Shown here one piece after another: positions 18,720 to 27,834 of a stretch of DNA of 64,000 bases (position 1 is its first letter; every line of letters starts with the position of its first letter). The position numbers were made by a program, and so were the translations under genes. Below the pieces are notes generated by a model. It saw only the letters and a list, made by a program, of their open reading frames with translations, was not told the origin of the DNA and made no database searches. The stretch lies in the NCBI GenBank assembly GCA_934636465.1, contig CAKUAR010000011.1:1-64000 (forward strand), given 5' to 3'. Source of the DNA: an uncultured Muribaculaceae bacterium. GTDB lineage: Bacteria; Bacteroidota; Bacteroidia; Bacteroidales; Muribaculaceae.

Positions 18720-21700
18720 TTAGTTGAAATAATATTTCACACCTATTTGGAGTTTCCAGCACTGAGCGTAGTTCTTGATGTACGACCAAGTTTGAGTTGG
18801 GTAAACGCCCTTATTATTTCTCATCGAGAAGTAAGGCACACCGTCAACCACCTTGTCAACACTCAAGAATTTGCCGCTGTAGGCATCATTCATGTTCTTT
18901 TCTACACCCCACTTGCTGCTGAACAAGTTACCCACATTCATGATGTCGAAACCAAGTTCCAGCTTGTGGTTCACAGAGCCAGTGCGCAGAGTGAACACGT
19001 GAGCATACTTGAAGTCGAAGCGGTGAACGAATGGAGCGCGTGCACTATATGCCTCGGCATATTCGCCTTTGTGGTTCTTCAAATAGCTGTCTTGTTCCAC
19101 ATACTGCCAGAACGGAGCGCGGTCAGCCTCGTTTGTAAACTTAATCTCGCTGTCGTCCTTAGGAATATACATCAAGTCGTTTGAAATGCCGTCGCCGTTC
19201 AAGTCGCCATCATATGTGTAAGAATAGCCAGCAGGGCTGTAACCTTGGTAGAACAATGTGAACTTGTCGTGACCACCCCAGAAATAAGAGATAGAAGCAA
19301 TCACACGGTCAGGAATCACGTAGTAAGAGTTTTGCACAGTGGCCAAGTTAGGACCATTCACAGTGTAGAGGCCCGACCATGCCGAAGAGGCGTTGCTGCC
19401 TGGCATACCGCTCACCTCACGCATCACAGTGTGAGTGTAGGCTGCCATGATGTTCAAGTCTTTCACTGGCTCAAGGTTGGCAGTGATGTTGGCAGTCCAG
19501 CCGTGACCCTTGTGAGTGTTAGTCAGCACGCAAGCGTCCGACACCTTGCTGTAATATTTCATGTCGTCAGGATAGATAACACGGTTGTCAGCACCTTTCA
19601 GGTGGCTCCAGTTGCCAGTTTGTGCAGTCTTGAGGTTGTAGTTCTCAAGAAGCACGTCGTTGATTTTCTTGGTGTAAGTGAATTCGCCAGTCAATGTGAA
19701 CGGGAAGCTTACAGGCATTTTGTAGTCAACAGCGATTGATGATTTCCACACCTGTGGCATCTTGAAGTCGCGATCAACACCGGCGATTGACGATGGAACC
19801 ACACCCTTGCTTGGGTCGATTGTTGTAGGCACACCCAGACGTTTGATAATCTCGTTGCGGTCAGTCACGATGCCACCGGCAAAGTTAGCCAAACGTGGGT
19901 CCACCTTAGCGACCTCGCCCTTCTTAGTTTTGCTGTATGTAGTAACGGCAGTTGCAATGTTCTGAATCATACCAGAGTTAGATGGCATGTTGGTGAAGAA
20001 CACCAGTGGCAGACGGCCAGCAAACAGACCTGTTCCACCACGAACCTTCAGGCTCTTGTCGCCCTTCACGTCCCAAGTGAAGCCCACACGTGGACTCACC
20101 TGAATGTTAGTGTTAGGCCACTTGCCGGTGTCGATGTGGCGACCACCGAAGTCAAGGTCATAGATAGCGTTGTTGGTCATCACGTCCCCAGCATAGTAGT
20201 GTATGTTGTCGAAACGAATACCATAGTTCAACTTGAAGTTTGGCTTAACGTTCCACTCGTCTTGCAAGTAGAGGCCAATTTGGTTGAAGCGCACCTGGGC
20301 AGCTGGCTTGTCGTCGCCATTGTAGCCATAGCATATTGCCACACTCTCAGGAGCAGCACCGTTAAGGAAGTCGTCGAGGCTGCGATAGCGATAGTAACCT
20401 GTTCCATTACGCATATAAGAATTGTTGGCCATTTGGTGCTCAAAGTTGAAGCCTGCCATAAAGCGGTGGTTGCCGTGATACCAAGTGAAGTTGTCGTTCA
20501 CTGTGGTCACCTTGTTTTGCACCTTGTTGTTGTAGGTGAACAGCTCATAACCGAGCGACATATATGGCTCCAGTGTTTGATTCACAGTGCCGTCAACGGT
20601 ATTGTAGCCAGCCATGATGTCGATGAATGGGAATGGCTTCGAGTCAGTGCCGCGGCCAGTCTCAATGTCAGAATAAGTAACGAGAAGTTGGTTTGCAAAC
20701 TTGCTGCCAAAACGGCTGTTCAAGTCAGCGCTGAAAGTGTTCACGAGGTCGTCGGCAGAATACATTGAGTTGGCAAAAGCCATTGAGTATTGCGACAAGC
20801 GGTTCATACCATACAGACGGTAGCCAGTGTTGCCAGAGTTACCGTTTGTGGCCTGCCAGCGTGTGTTCTTTGTGTGGTTGTAGCGCACTGCCAGATGATG
20901 GCTGTCGTTGATGTTCCAGTCCACACGGCCCAAAATCTTCATGTTGCTTTCGTCAGCCGGGAATTTTGTCCAGCTGCCTGTGTCGTAACCATATTTTTGA
21001 AGCATAAAGTCATGCACTTTCTGCATGTCAGCGAGTTTTGTGCGGCTCACAAATGCACTTGGCACAGGCACACCGTCCTCACTTGCCTGCCAGCGGTTGG
21101 CCACTGTAGGAATCTTGCTGTACTCAAAGTTTCCGAAGAAGAAAAGTTTATCTTTCACGATTGGGCCACCCAAAGTGAAACCGTAGGTTGTCAAGCGGTC
21201 TTTTGCGCGGCTCGACAGGTCCATGTTGTCCACACGGTTACCATGCATGTTTTCGTTGGTGTGATACACATAGGCTGTGCCCTTGAAGTTGTTTGTACCC
21301 GATTTGGTCACAGCATTCAGACCACCACCGATGAAGTTTGACTGACGCACGTCGTATGGGGCCACCACCACTTGCACCTCCTGGATAGCGTCCAGAGAAA
21401 TTGGGTTGCCTCCACCAGACAGGTCATCGCTCAAACCGAAGTTGTTGTTCATATTGGCACCGTCGAGAGTGAAGTTAGTGCTGCGGCCGTCACCTCCTGC
21501 AAAGCTCATGCCGTTGGCGTATGGGCTCATGCGGGCAATGTCGGTAATCGAGCGGCTCACTGTCGGAATTGCTGTCAGCTGAGCATTGGAGATGTTGGTT
21601 GTAGCACCAGTTTTCTCCTGGGCGAACTTGCCGCCTTTGCCTTCCACAACCACCTCATTGAGTTGGCTTGCGTTAACGCTCATGTTGGCGTTGAGCGAGT

Positions 21701-22007
21701 AGGTCTCACCAAGCGACAGGTTGATGCCTTCATACACCTTTTTTTGGAAACCGACGTATGAAACCTCCACTTTGTATGGGCCGCCTGGGCGCATACCCTG
21801 AATGGTGAAACGGCCGTCAAGGTTGGTGACAGCGTTGTACTTAGTCCCCGAAGGTGTGTGCACGGCTTGCACCGTGGCTCCAATCAGCGACTCATGGTTG
21901 TCATCGACCACCACACCCGTCAGCGACGACGTGGTAATCTGTGCATTAAGCCCAAATGCTCCGAGAAGCATCGCAACCAATGCGATAAACTTAATCTTTC
22001 TTAACAT
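18720..22007 (-). CDS. OAR-like TonB-dependent outer-membrane receptor
   Basis: The 1095-residue protein has a signal peptide (1-22, ending GLNAQ), a carboxypeptidase-regulatory-like domain (about 28-110, GRFTIQGMRPGGPYKVEVSYVGF), a plug (about 125-240, DGANMNNNFG and VVVAPYDVRQSNFIGGG) and a long beta-barrel ending in QIGVKYYFN. This is the OAR-type TonB receptor layout, which takes up unknown ligands in an energy-dependent way. No SusD-like partner is encoded nearby, unlike glycan-uptake systems. It is a single-gene unit with its own terminator. Confidence 0.9.
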   Translation of the reverse strand: MLRKIKFIALVAMLLGAFGLNAQITTSSLTGVVVDDNHESLIGATVQAVHTPSGTKYNAVTNLDGRFTIQGMRPGGPYKVEVSYVGFQKKVYEGINLSLGETYSLNANMSVNASQLNEVVVEGKGGKFAQEKTGATTNISNAQLTAIPTVSRSITDIARMSPYANGMSFAGGDGRSTNFTLDGANMNNNFGLSDDLSGGGNPISLDAIQEVQVVVAPYDVRQSNFIGGGLNAVTKSGTNNFKGTAYVYHTNENMHGNRVDNMDLSSRAKDRLTTYGFTLGGPIVKDKLFFFGNFEYSKIPTVANRWQASEDGVPVPSAFVSRTKLADMQKVHDFMLQKYGYDTGSWTKFPADESNMKILGRVDWNINDSHHLAVRYNHTKNTRWQATNGNSGNTGYRLYGMNRLSQYSMAFANSMYSADDLVNTFSADLNSRFGSKFANQLLVTYSDIETGRGTDSKPFPFIDIMAGYNTVDGTVNQTLEPYMSLGYELFTYNNKVQNKVTTVNDNFTWYHGNHRFMAGFNFEHQMANNSYMRNGTGYYRYRSLDDFLNGAAPESVAICYGYNGDDKPAAQVRFNQIGLYLQDEWNVKPNFKLNYGIRFDNIHYYAGDVMTNNAIYDLDFGGRHIDTGKWPNTNIQVSPRVGFTWDVKGDKSLKVRGGTGLFAGRLPLVFFTNMPSNSGMIQNIATAVTTYSKTKKGEVAKVDPRLANFAGGIVTDRNEIIKRLGVPTTIDPSKGVVPSSIAGVDRDFKMPQVWKSSIAVDYKMPVSFPFTLTGEFTYTKKINDVLLENYNLKTAQTGNWSHLKGADNRVIYPDDMKYYSKVSDACVLTNTHKGHGWTANITANLEPVKDLNIMAAYTHTVMREVSGMPGSNASSAWSGLYTVNGPNLATVQNSYYVIPDRVIASISYFWGGHDKFTLFYQGYSPAGYSYTYDGDLNGDGISNDLMYIPKDDSEIKFTNEADRAPFWQYVEQDSYLKNHKGEYAEAYSARAPFVHRFDFKYAHVFTLRTGSVNHKLELGFDIMNVGNLFSSKWGVEKNMNDAYSGKFLSVDKVVDGVPYFSMRNNKGVYPTQTWSYIKNYAQCWKLQIGVKYYFN

Positions 22008-22248
22008 GAGAAATAATTAGAATTGATAAAAAAATATTGATTGATTAATTTTTCTCTGAACTTATGTTTCAGTGCAACAAAAAACAAAAGAACCACAGCC
22101 GGCTGCGTCATTCCTACAGCCCTACTGCGGCACTTTTATAGCATATATTCTCTAACACGCACCATTGATGTGCGTATCGTTTCTCAAAATTTATGTCTGA
22201 TGTAACAAACACTCGTGTCATAAATCATGAAAATTTCTTTTCACAGTG

Positions 22249-22256
22249 CAAAGTTA
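22249..22256 (-). promoter_or_regulatory. Possible -7 box for the TonB receptor gene
   Basis: The minus strand reads TAACTTTG, about 240 nt before the ATG, which would leave a long 5' UTR. The rest of 22008-22364 holds no gene. Confidence 0.4.
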
Positions 22257-22364
22257 CATACTTTTTTAATTTTGATTAAATTTATCTACATTTTAACCTT
22301 TTTAGTTAAAACCATTCCTCGTGTTAACAATATTAACAAAACCGCGACACCCCACAGCAACTGG

Positions 22365-22946
22365 TCACTTCACCCTGTCGGGGTGCTTGGCTATGAACTC
22401 TTTCCAGCTGTGGCTGCCGTGAATTTTTATAGGGCGGCTCTCCTCCAGGTGGTGACACATGGCCGCGGCCAGAGCGTCGGTTGCGTCAAGAAATTCGGGC
22501 ATGTCATCGTTGCTTATGTTCAGCTCGCGCTGCAGCATGTTGGCCACCTGCTCTTTGCTCGCCGCGCCGTTGCCGGTTATGGCTTGCTTTATCTTGCGCG
22601 GCTCATATTCCGTGATAGGCACCTCGTGATTAAGCGCGGCTGCCATTGCCACGCCCTGCGCGCGCCCAAGTTTCAGCATCGACTGCACATTCTTGCCAAA
22701 AAACGGAGCTTCTATCGACATCTCGTCGGGCAAATACTGGTTAATCAGCCCTGTCACACGCTCAAAAATGCGGTGAAGACGCATATAGTGGTCCTCAAAC
22801 CTGTTGAGCTTCAGCACACCCATTGCTATCAGCTGCGGACGCTTGCCTTTCACGCCCAGTATTCCGTAGCCCATCACATTAGTTCCAGGGTCAATGCCTA
22901 TGATAATCTTGTCAAATTCTTTCAAACTGCTGTCCATGCCGCCCAT
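22365..22946 (-). CDS. ruvC: Holliday junction resolvase RuvC
   Basis: Resolves Holliday junctions with RuvAB during recombination repair. The 193-residue protein has catalytic Asp19 in [13 protein letters not shown], Glu in [11 protein letters not shown], and the acidic pair in [12 protein letters not shown] near the C-terminus. Start ATG at 22946 was used; Met4 (22937) is equally possible. It lies 4 bp after the DUF4286 gene. Confidence 0.97.
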   Translation of the reverse strand: MGGMDSSLKEFDKIIIGIDPGTNVMGYGILGVKGKRPQLIAMGVLKLNRFEDHYMRLHRIFERVTGLINQYLPDEMSIEAPFFGKNVQSMLKLGRAQGVAMAAALNHEVPITEYEPRKIKQAITGNGAASKEQVANMLQRELNISNDDMPEFLDATDALAAAMCHHLEESRPIKIHGSHSWKEFIAKHPDRVK

Positions 22947-22950
22947 TGTG

Positions 22951-23256
22951 TCAAAGTTCCACTTTTTCCATCATTGTGGAAAAGCCCACTACCCTGCCGC
23001 CAAAGCGCGCCGTCAAGCGCGTTTGCAGCTCCTTGCCTATCAGCCTGTACCAGCGTTGCAGCTCGCCCATGGTTTCCGCCTCAAGGTGCAGGGCATAGCT
23101 CGTGCCTCCGTCGCCATGCGCCATAATGCGCATCAGTTGCGGCCGTGCCACTATGCCTGGAGCCAGAGCCTGTGGCAAATAGTCGGTCTTAACCCATTCA
23201 AGAAACTCCCTTGTGGCAGTGTCATCTACCTGAAATGTCGTGTTATAAACTATCAT
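22951..23256 (-). CDS. DUF4286-like small protein
   Basis: A 101-residue soluble protein starting [10 protein letters not shown], with [14 protein letters not shown] and a beta-rich C-terminal half. This matches the Bacteroidetes DUF4286 family, a ferredoxin-like small protein of unknown function. It lies directly upstream of ruvC with a 4-bp gap, so the two are cotranscribed. Confidence 0.85.
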   Translation of the reverse strand: MIVYNTTFQVDDTATREFLEWVKTDYLPQALAPGIVARPQLMRIMAHGDGGTSYALHLEAETMGELQRWYRLIGKELQTRLTARFGGRVVGFSTMMEKVEL

Positions 23257-23287
23257 AATCTATTCAACGCTATTGCAAACCTTCCTA

Positions 23288-23295
23288 CAAAGATA
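23288..23295 (-). promoter_or_regulatory. -7 box of the DUF4286-ruvC operon
   Basis: The minus strand reads TATCTTTG (TAnnTTTG) 31 nt before the ATG. The rest of 23257-23578 is AT-rich and shows no gene and no clear plus-strand promoter. Confidence 0.55.
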
Positions 23296-23578
23296 ATGCA
23301 AATCGATGTGCAGAATATCAAGTTAACTTGAATATTATGTCAAGATGCAATTTACCATTGCTTACGACACACCAAATTACCATTACACAGCGAAATGAGC
23401 ATCACCAAAAATTCACATGACACACGCATTATTTTTAACACAATTTAATTTGCAAAATCAAAAAAAAACACTTCTCTTTGTAATTTAGAAGAATGGAGCT
23501 ACCAGCAGTGTGCCTTACACGCAAATTGGCTGCATTTACGAAATAACAAAATAGTTTAACCACTAAATTATTACAACT

Positions 23579-24331
23579 ATGAAACGAATTGCCCTTACAC
23601 TCACCGCCGCCACACTGCTGTCAGTGTTGCCATGCTCGGCAAAAGTCACCATGCTTCCGTTTCGGCAACCTCTGAAATCTTATGCCGCCTATTGCAACGA
23701 GGCTTTCGACATGATTCTCTCAATGCCAAAAGGATTTTCCGACGTCAGCAAATTCGGCGTTTACAGCCCAAATTCCCAAAAGGGCCAAACACTGCGAGCA
23801 CACATATCCGGCGCAATCGCCAAGTCAAACGACGGCAACTGCGTGGTGTTCTACAGCTACCTTCCCCTTCAATACGAAGTAGGAACAGCTTCCCAACGAG
23901 CCTCCGACGAAGCCTATTGGGCAGAGAAAGGCACGGCATATTGGAACAATGAGCCCAGCACGCTGGCGGTCGCCGACTATGTAACACAACTTCCAGCTAC
24001 AAAATTCAATGCCGACACAGCAATAGCCGTGTCACTCGACGCCAATGCCGAACTCTTTGAAGGCAAGCGTTACACCAACAACACATACATAATTCTGCAA
24101 AAAAGCGGCAGACGGTTTTTCACAATCAGTGCCTTGTTCACCGACGACGGACTGAAAGACAAACAGCGATACCTCAACGCAATTTTCGATTCCGTGAAGT
24201 TTGGCAACAAACCCGGCTGGACTTTCAACCGCGAGACAGAACAAGCCGCCCACAAAAAGCACCTCGTCCAGTTTAACGCCTACGCCAAAAAGCACAACAA
24301 AATCACAGGCCTAACCCCAAAAAACAAATAG
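23579..24331 (+). CDS. Secreted protein of unknown function
   Basis: The 250-residue protein begins with a signal peptide (about 1-21, ending PCSAK). The mature part is mixed alpha/beta, with a repeated feel of short substrate-exposed strands and no cysteines that suggest a disulphide. No family was recognised. It stands alone between a minus-strand operon and the OPT transporter and converges on the latter. Confidence 0.75.
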   Translation: MKRIALTLTAATLLSVLPCSAKVTMLPFRQPLKSYAAYCNEAFDMILSMPKGFSDVSKFGVYSPNSQKGQTLRAHISGAIAKSNDGNCVVFYSYLPLQYEVGTASQRASDEAYWAEKGTAYWNNEPSTLAVADYVTQLPATKFNADTAIAVSLDANAELFEGKRYTNNTYIILQKSGRRFFTISALFTDDGLKDKQRYLNAIFDSVKFGNKPGWTFNRETEQAAHKKHLVQFNAYAKKHNKITGLTPKNK

Positions 24332-24415
24332 CGACACAATGCAACAAAACAAAAATGCCGGTGAGCTAAACAAAACCCATCGGCACTTTTTTTTATTGTC
24401 TTAAACTAACCGCAA

Positions 24416-26395
24416 TCAGTCTTTCTTGGCCTTGATGCACGACACTGCCAGATAGGCTATCAGCGCCACATACATCACCACTGCAAGCCAGTTGGCCACA
24501 GTGTCGGTCAGCGGACTCGTGTATTCAAATCCGGCAAAACGCATTCCTGCGCTCACCACGCCCATCAAAGCACCGCCGGCTATAAAGCCCGATGCAAGCA
24601 GAGTGCCGCGGTCCAAGCGAGCCTTGTTCACTTCCTCGTTTTTGCTGCGGCTGCTCACCCACCAGCTTATTGCACCACCCACAAGGAGCGGAGTGTTGAG
24701 CTCAAGCGGAATAAACATGCCGAGCGAGAAAGCCAGAGCAGGCACGCCAAGCCAGTTGAGCAGGCACGCAAGCACAGCGCCCACTATGTAGAGCAACCAC
24801 GGAGTTTCACCACCCATCATCAGAGGGTCTATCACGGCAGCCATGGCATTTGCTTGTGGAGCCACAAGGGCGTTTTCACCCACAAAGCCATAAGTCTTGT
24901 TCAATATCAACATCACGCCGCCCACTGTGGCAGCCGACACCAGAGTACCCACAAACTTCCACGTCTGCTGTTTGGCAGGAGTGGTTCCAATCCAGTAACC
25001 TATCTTCATGTCGGTCACCATGCCGCCAGCCATCGAGAGTGCGGTGCAAACCACACCACCGAGCACCATGGCAGCCACAATGCCCTTATAGCCGTTCAAG
25101 CCGATTGCCACAAATATTCCAGAAGCTATGATAAGTGTCATCAGCGTCATTCCAGACACCGGGTTGCTACCCACTATTGCTATGGCGTTTGCAGCCACGG
25201 TAGTAAACAGGAATGCAATCACCGTCACCACTATAAACGCTATCACCGTTTGAAACAGGTTGTGAATCACGCCCACATAGAAGAACACAAACGTCACCAG
25301 CAATGCTGCCGCCAGGGCAAACACAAGAGTTTTCATCGGAATGTCGCGCTGTGTGCGCTCTGCTTTTGGCATCTCGCCGCCGTTGCCCTTAAATGACTTG
25401 CCAGCAAGTCCCACAGCGCTCTTTATCACGCCCCACGACTTAACTATGCCTATCACGCCACTCATGGCAATGCCGCCAATTCCTATGAATCGCGCACCGC
25501 CGCTGAATATCTGCTCGGCAGGAGTTCCTGCAAGCTCCGGGTTCATGCCCATGAGCGGCACTATCACCCACCAGATAAACGCGCTACCGGCAAATATTAT
25601 AAACGCATAGCGCAAGCCCACTATGTAGCCCAGTCCGAGAACCGCCGCGCCAGTGTTAACTTTAAAAAGCATTTTTGTGTTCTCTGCCAGAGATTGCAGG
25701 GCTGGAATTGCCGTGGTTGACAACACCTCTTTCCACCAGCCGAATGTTGACAGCACAAAGTCATACAGTCCGCCCACAAGTCCGGCTATCAGCAGCGGCT
25801 TTGCCTGTTCACCGCCCTTTTGACCCGAAATCAGCACCTGCGTTGTGGCTGTAGCCTCTGGGAACGGGAACTTGCCGTGCATGTCTTTCACAAAATATTT
25901 GCGAAATGGAATGAAGAACAAAATGCCGAGCGTGCCTCCGAGCAGCGAGCTCAGAAACACTTCCAGAAAATTGACCGTAATCTCAGGATATTTGGCCTGC
26001 AAGATGTAGAGTGCCGGCAGAGTGAATATAGCACCAGCCACCACTATGCCCGATGCCGCGCCTATTGATTGGATTATCACATTCTCGCCAAGCGAGTTCT
26101 TGCGGTGAGTGGCGCCTGCCACTCCGGCAGCTATTATGGCAATAGGTATTGCCGCCTCAAACACCTGTCCCACCTTCAGTCCCAGATAGGCAGCCGCGGC
26201 ACTGAATATCACCGCCATTATCAGACCCATCGACACCGAGTAGGGAGTCACCTCCGGATACACCTTGCCAGGCTTCAGCACCGGAGTGTACTGTTCGCCG
26301 TCTTTCAGCTCGCGAAAAGCGTTTTCAGGCAAACTCATCTCGTCGGGCTGAACCGTGGTAGCCTCAACGTTTAGTTTCTTTTCTTCCTTGCTCAT
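24416..26395 (-). CDS. OPT family oligopeptide transporter
   Basis: A proton-coupled inner-membrane transporter of the OPT superfamily, which moves peptides or metal chelates. The 659-residue protein has about 15 hydrophobic segments. It includes the N-terminal VTPYSVSMGLIMAVIFSAAAAYLGLKVGQV, typical of bacterial OPT, and FPFPEATATTQVL. The cytosolic N-terminal 45 residues are acidic. It is not in an operon. Substrate cannot be told from the sequence. Confidence 0.92.
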   Translation of the reverse strand: MSKEEKKLNVEATTVQPDEMSLPENAFRELKDGEQYTPVLKPGKVYPEVTPYSVSMGLIMAVIFSAAAAYLGLKVGQVFEAAIPIAIIAAGVAGATHRKNSLGENVIIQSIGAASGIVVAGAIFTLPALYILQAKYPEITVNFLEVFLSSLLGGTLGILFFIPFRKYFVKDMHGKFPFPEATATTQVLISGQKGGEQAKPLLIAGLVGGLYDFVLSTFGWWKEVLSTTAIPALQSLAENTKMLFKVNTGAAVLGLGYIVGLRYAFIIFAGSAFIWWVIVPLMGMNPELAGTPAEQIFSGGARFIGIGGIAMSGVIGIVKSWGVIKSAVGLAGKSFKGNGGEMPKAERTQRDIPMKTLVFALAAALLVTFVFFYVGVIHNLFQTVIAFIVVTVIAFLFTTVAANAIAIVGSNPVSGMTLMTLIIASGIFVAIGLNGYKGIVAAMVLGGVVCTALSMAGGMVTDMKIGYWIGTTPAKQQTWKFVGTLVSAATVGGVMLILNKTYGFVGENALVAPQANAMAAVIDPLMMGGETPWLLYIVGAVLACLLNWLGVPALAFSLGMFIPLELNTPLLVGGAISWWVSSRSKNEEVNKARLDRGTLLASGFIAGGALMGVVSAGMRFAGFEYTSPLTDTVANWLAVVMYVALIAYLAVSCIKAKKD

Positions 26396-26567
26396 ACAAT
26401 TTATTTAATATTAATCGAATTTTCACCGTTCAAGTTGCGAAGTTAAGCAATTTTCCACTAAAAAGCCACAATCTCACACGCAAAACCCACCTCCGCCTTC
26501 ACACCTCAAGTTTATAAAATCGGCAATAATTAGCATTTTTTGCCGTTTTCATATCACACTTTGTCAT

Positions 26568-27467
26568 TCACGCTTCGTGGCTTTTCATGGCTTTTGACAA
26601 AGCCGCTACGTGCCGCGGTGTGGTGCCACAGCACCCACCCACTATCTTCACGCCGTCAACCGCCGCCACACGGCACATCACTTCGGCAAACCGTTCTGGC
26701 GGCAAGCCGTATCGTCCACTGGCGTCAGGCATGCCGGCACTCGGATAAACCACAAGCGGCAGCTCCACTTCTGTCGCCAACCGCTCCACAAGACCCACAA
26801 GACCGTCGCTCACGCCAAACGAGCAGTTAAGCCCGAAAGCAGCCACAGTCCCCACTTGCCTCACGGCAGCACACAGCTGTCCAAGCGTCTGCCCCGAAGC
26901 TATGCGCACATGGTCATCGCCCACAGTGCCTGTCACCACCACCGGCACACTGCGCCCCAGCCGCTCATGCGCTGTGGCTATTCCGCGCATTGCCGCCGTA
27001 GCGTTTCTCACATCATAGCATGTCTCCACAAGCAGCAAGTCCACGCCACCGGTCATCAGTGCCTCTGCCTGGCTGGCAAACGCAGCCTCCACCACAGCTT
27101 CTCGCTCTTGGCATTTCGTCAGCGGCACACCCGTTGGCCCCATGCTTCCTGCCACCCACACCTTGCGCGTGGCTGCGCACTCCTTTGCCACACCGGCAGC
27201 TATCTCCGCTCCTCGGCGGGCAAGCTCCACAGCCATATCGGCATCCATGTCCACGCTGTTGGCGCAAGTGGTGTTGGTGGTGATGATGTCTGCGCCAGCC
27301 GCCACATATCGCCTGTGCAGTGCCGTCACCGCGTCACCGTCCTGCAAGTTCAGTGCCTCGCAGTGCGTCAAGCCGTCGCGCCACAGCATAGTGCCCACAG
27401 CGCCGTCCAAAATCATGGTGCGCCCGCGGCGCAACGCTTCGCCAAAGTTTTCTTCCTTATCACTCAT
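26568..27467 (-). CDS. Homocysteine S-methyltransferase domain protein
   Basis: A TIM-barrel enzyme that transfers a methyl group to homocysteine. The 299-residue protein has DGAVGTMLWR, DIITTNTTCAN, GSMGPTG and the zinc-binding cysteines in GLNCSFG (about 218) and GGCCGTTPRH (about 282-283). It holds only the homocysteine-binding domain, as in MmuM-type enzymes or the first domain of MetH. The methyl donor (S-methylmethionine or another) cannot be told. No methionine-pathway genes are adjacent. Confidence 0.9.
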   Translation of the reverse strand: MSDKEENFGEALRRGRTMILDGAVGTMLWRDGLTHCEALNLQDGDAVTALHRRYVAAGADIITTNTTCANSVDMDADMAVELARRGAEIAAGVAKECAATRKVWVAGSMGPTGVPLTKCQEREAVVEAAFASQAEALMTGGVDLLLVETCYDVRNATAAMRGIATAHERLGRSVPVVVTGTVGDDHVRIASGQTLGQLCAAVRQVGTVAAFGLNCSFGVSDGLVGLVERLATEVELPLVVYPSAGMPDASGRYGLPPERFAEVMCRVAAVDGVKIVGGCCGTTPRHVAALSKAMKSHEA

Positions 27468-27670
27468 GACCTTATTTTTTTAACATACAAGCACGCCGTC
27501 ATTAACCGCAGCCGTCAAATTTACGCTTTTTCACCACATTTTCACCACCATACCACCACAATTAATGCCTATTCGTCGCCAAAAGTGGATTATATGATGC
27601 AAAACCCTATAAAATTCGTTCAAAATTATTTGTTTCTTTAAGAATTGTGATAAAACAACCAAATTCTTAT

Positions 27671-27678
27671 TAAATTTG
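27671..27678 (+). promoter_or_regulatory. -7 box of the first GLUG protein gene
   Basis: TAAATTTG matches TAnnTTTG, about 157 nt before the ATG. A TTG lies 23 nt upstream, slightly farther than usual. The rest of 27468-27834 has no gene. Confidence 0.5.
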
Positions 27679-27834
27679 TCAGTAGAATTCACATATCCAA
27701 TTAAAAAATTTAAGCAAGTGCTTATTAAGTTATCATTAGCAAACTACTTTTTTTAGCCGCAAGACGGCAACTGCCACGGTGGCATCATTATCAATCAAAC
27801 AACGGTTTTTTACAAACAATCAATATTTTTGTTT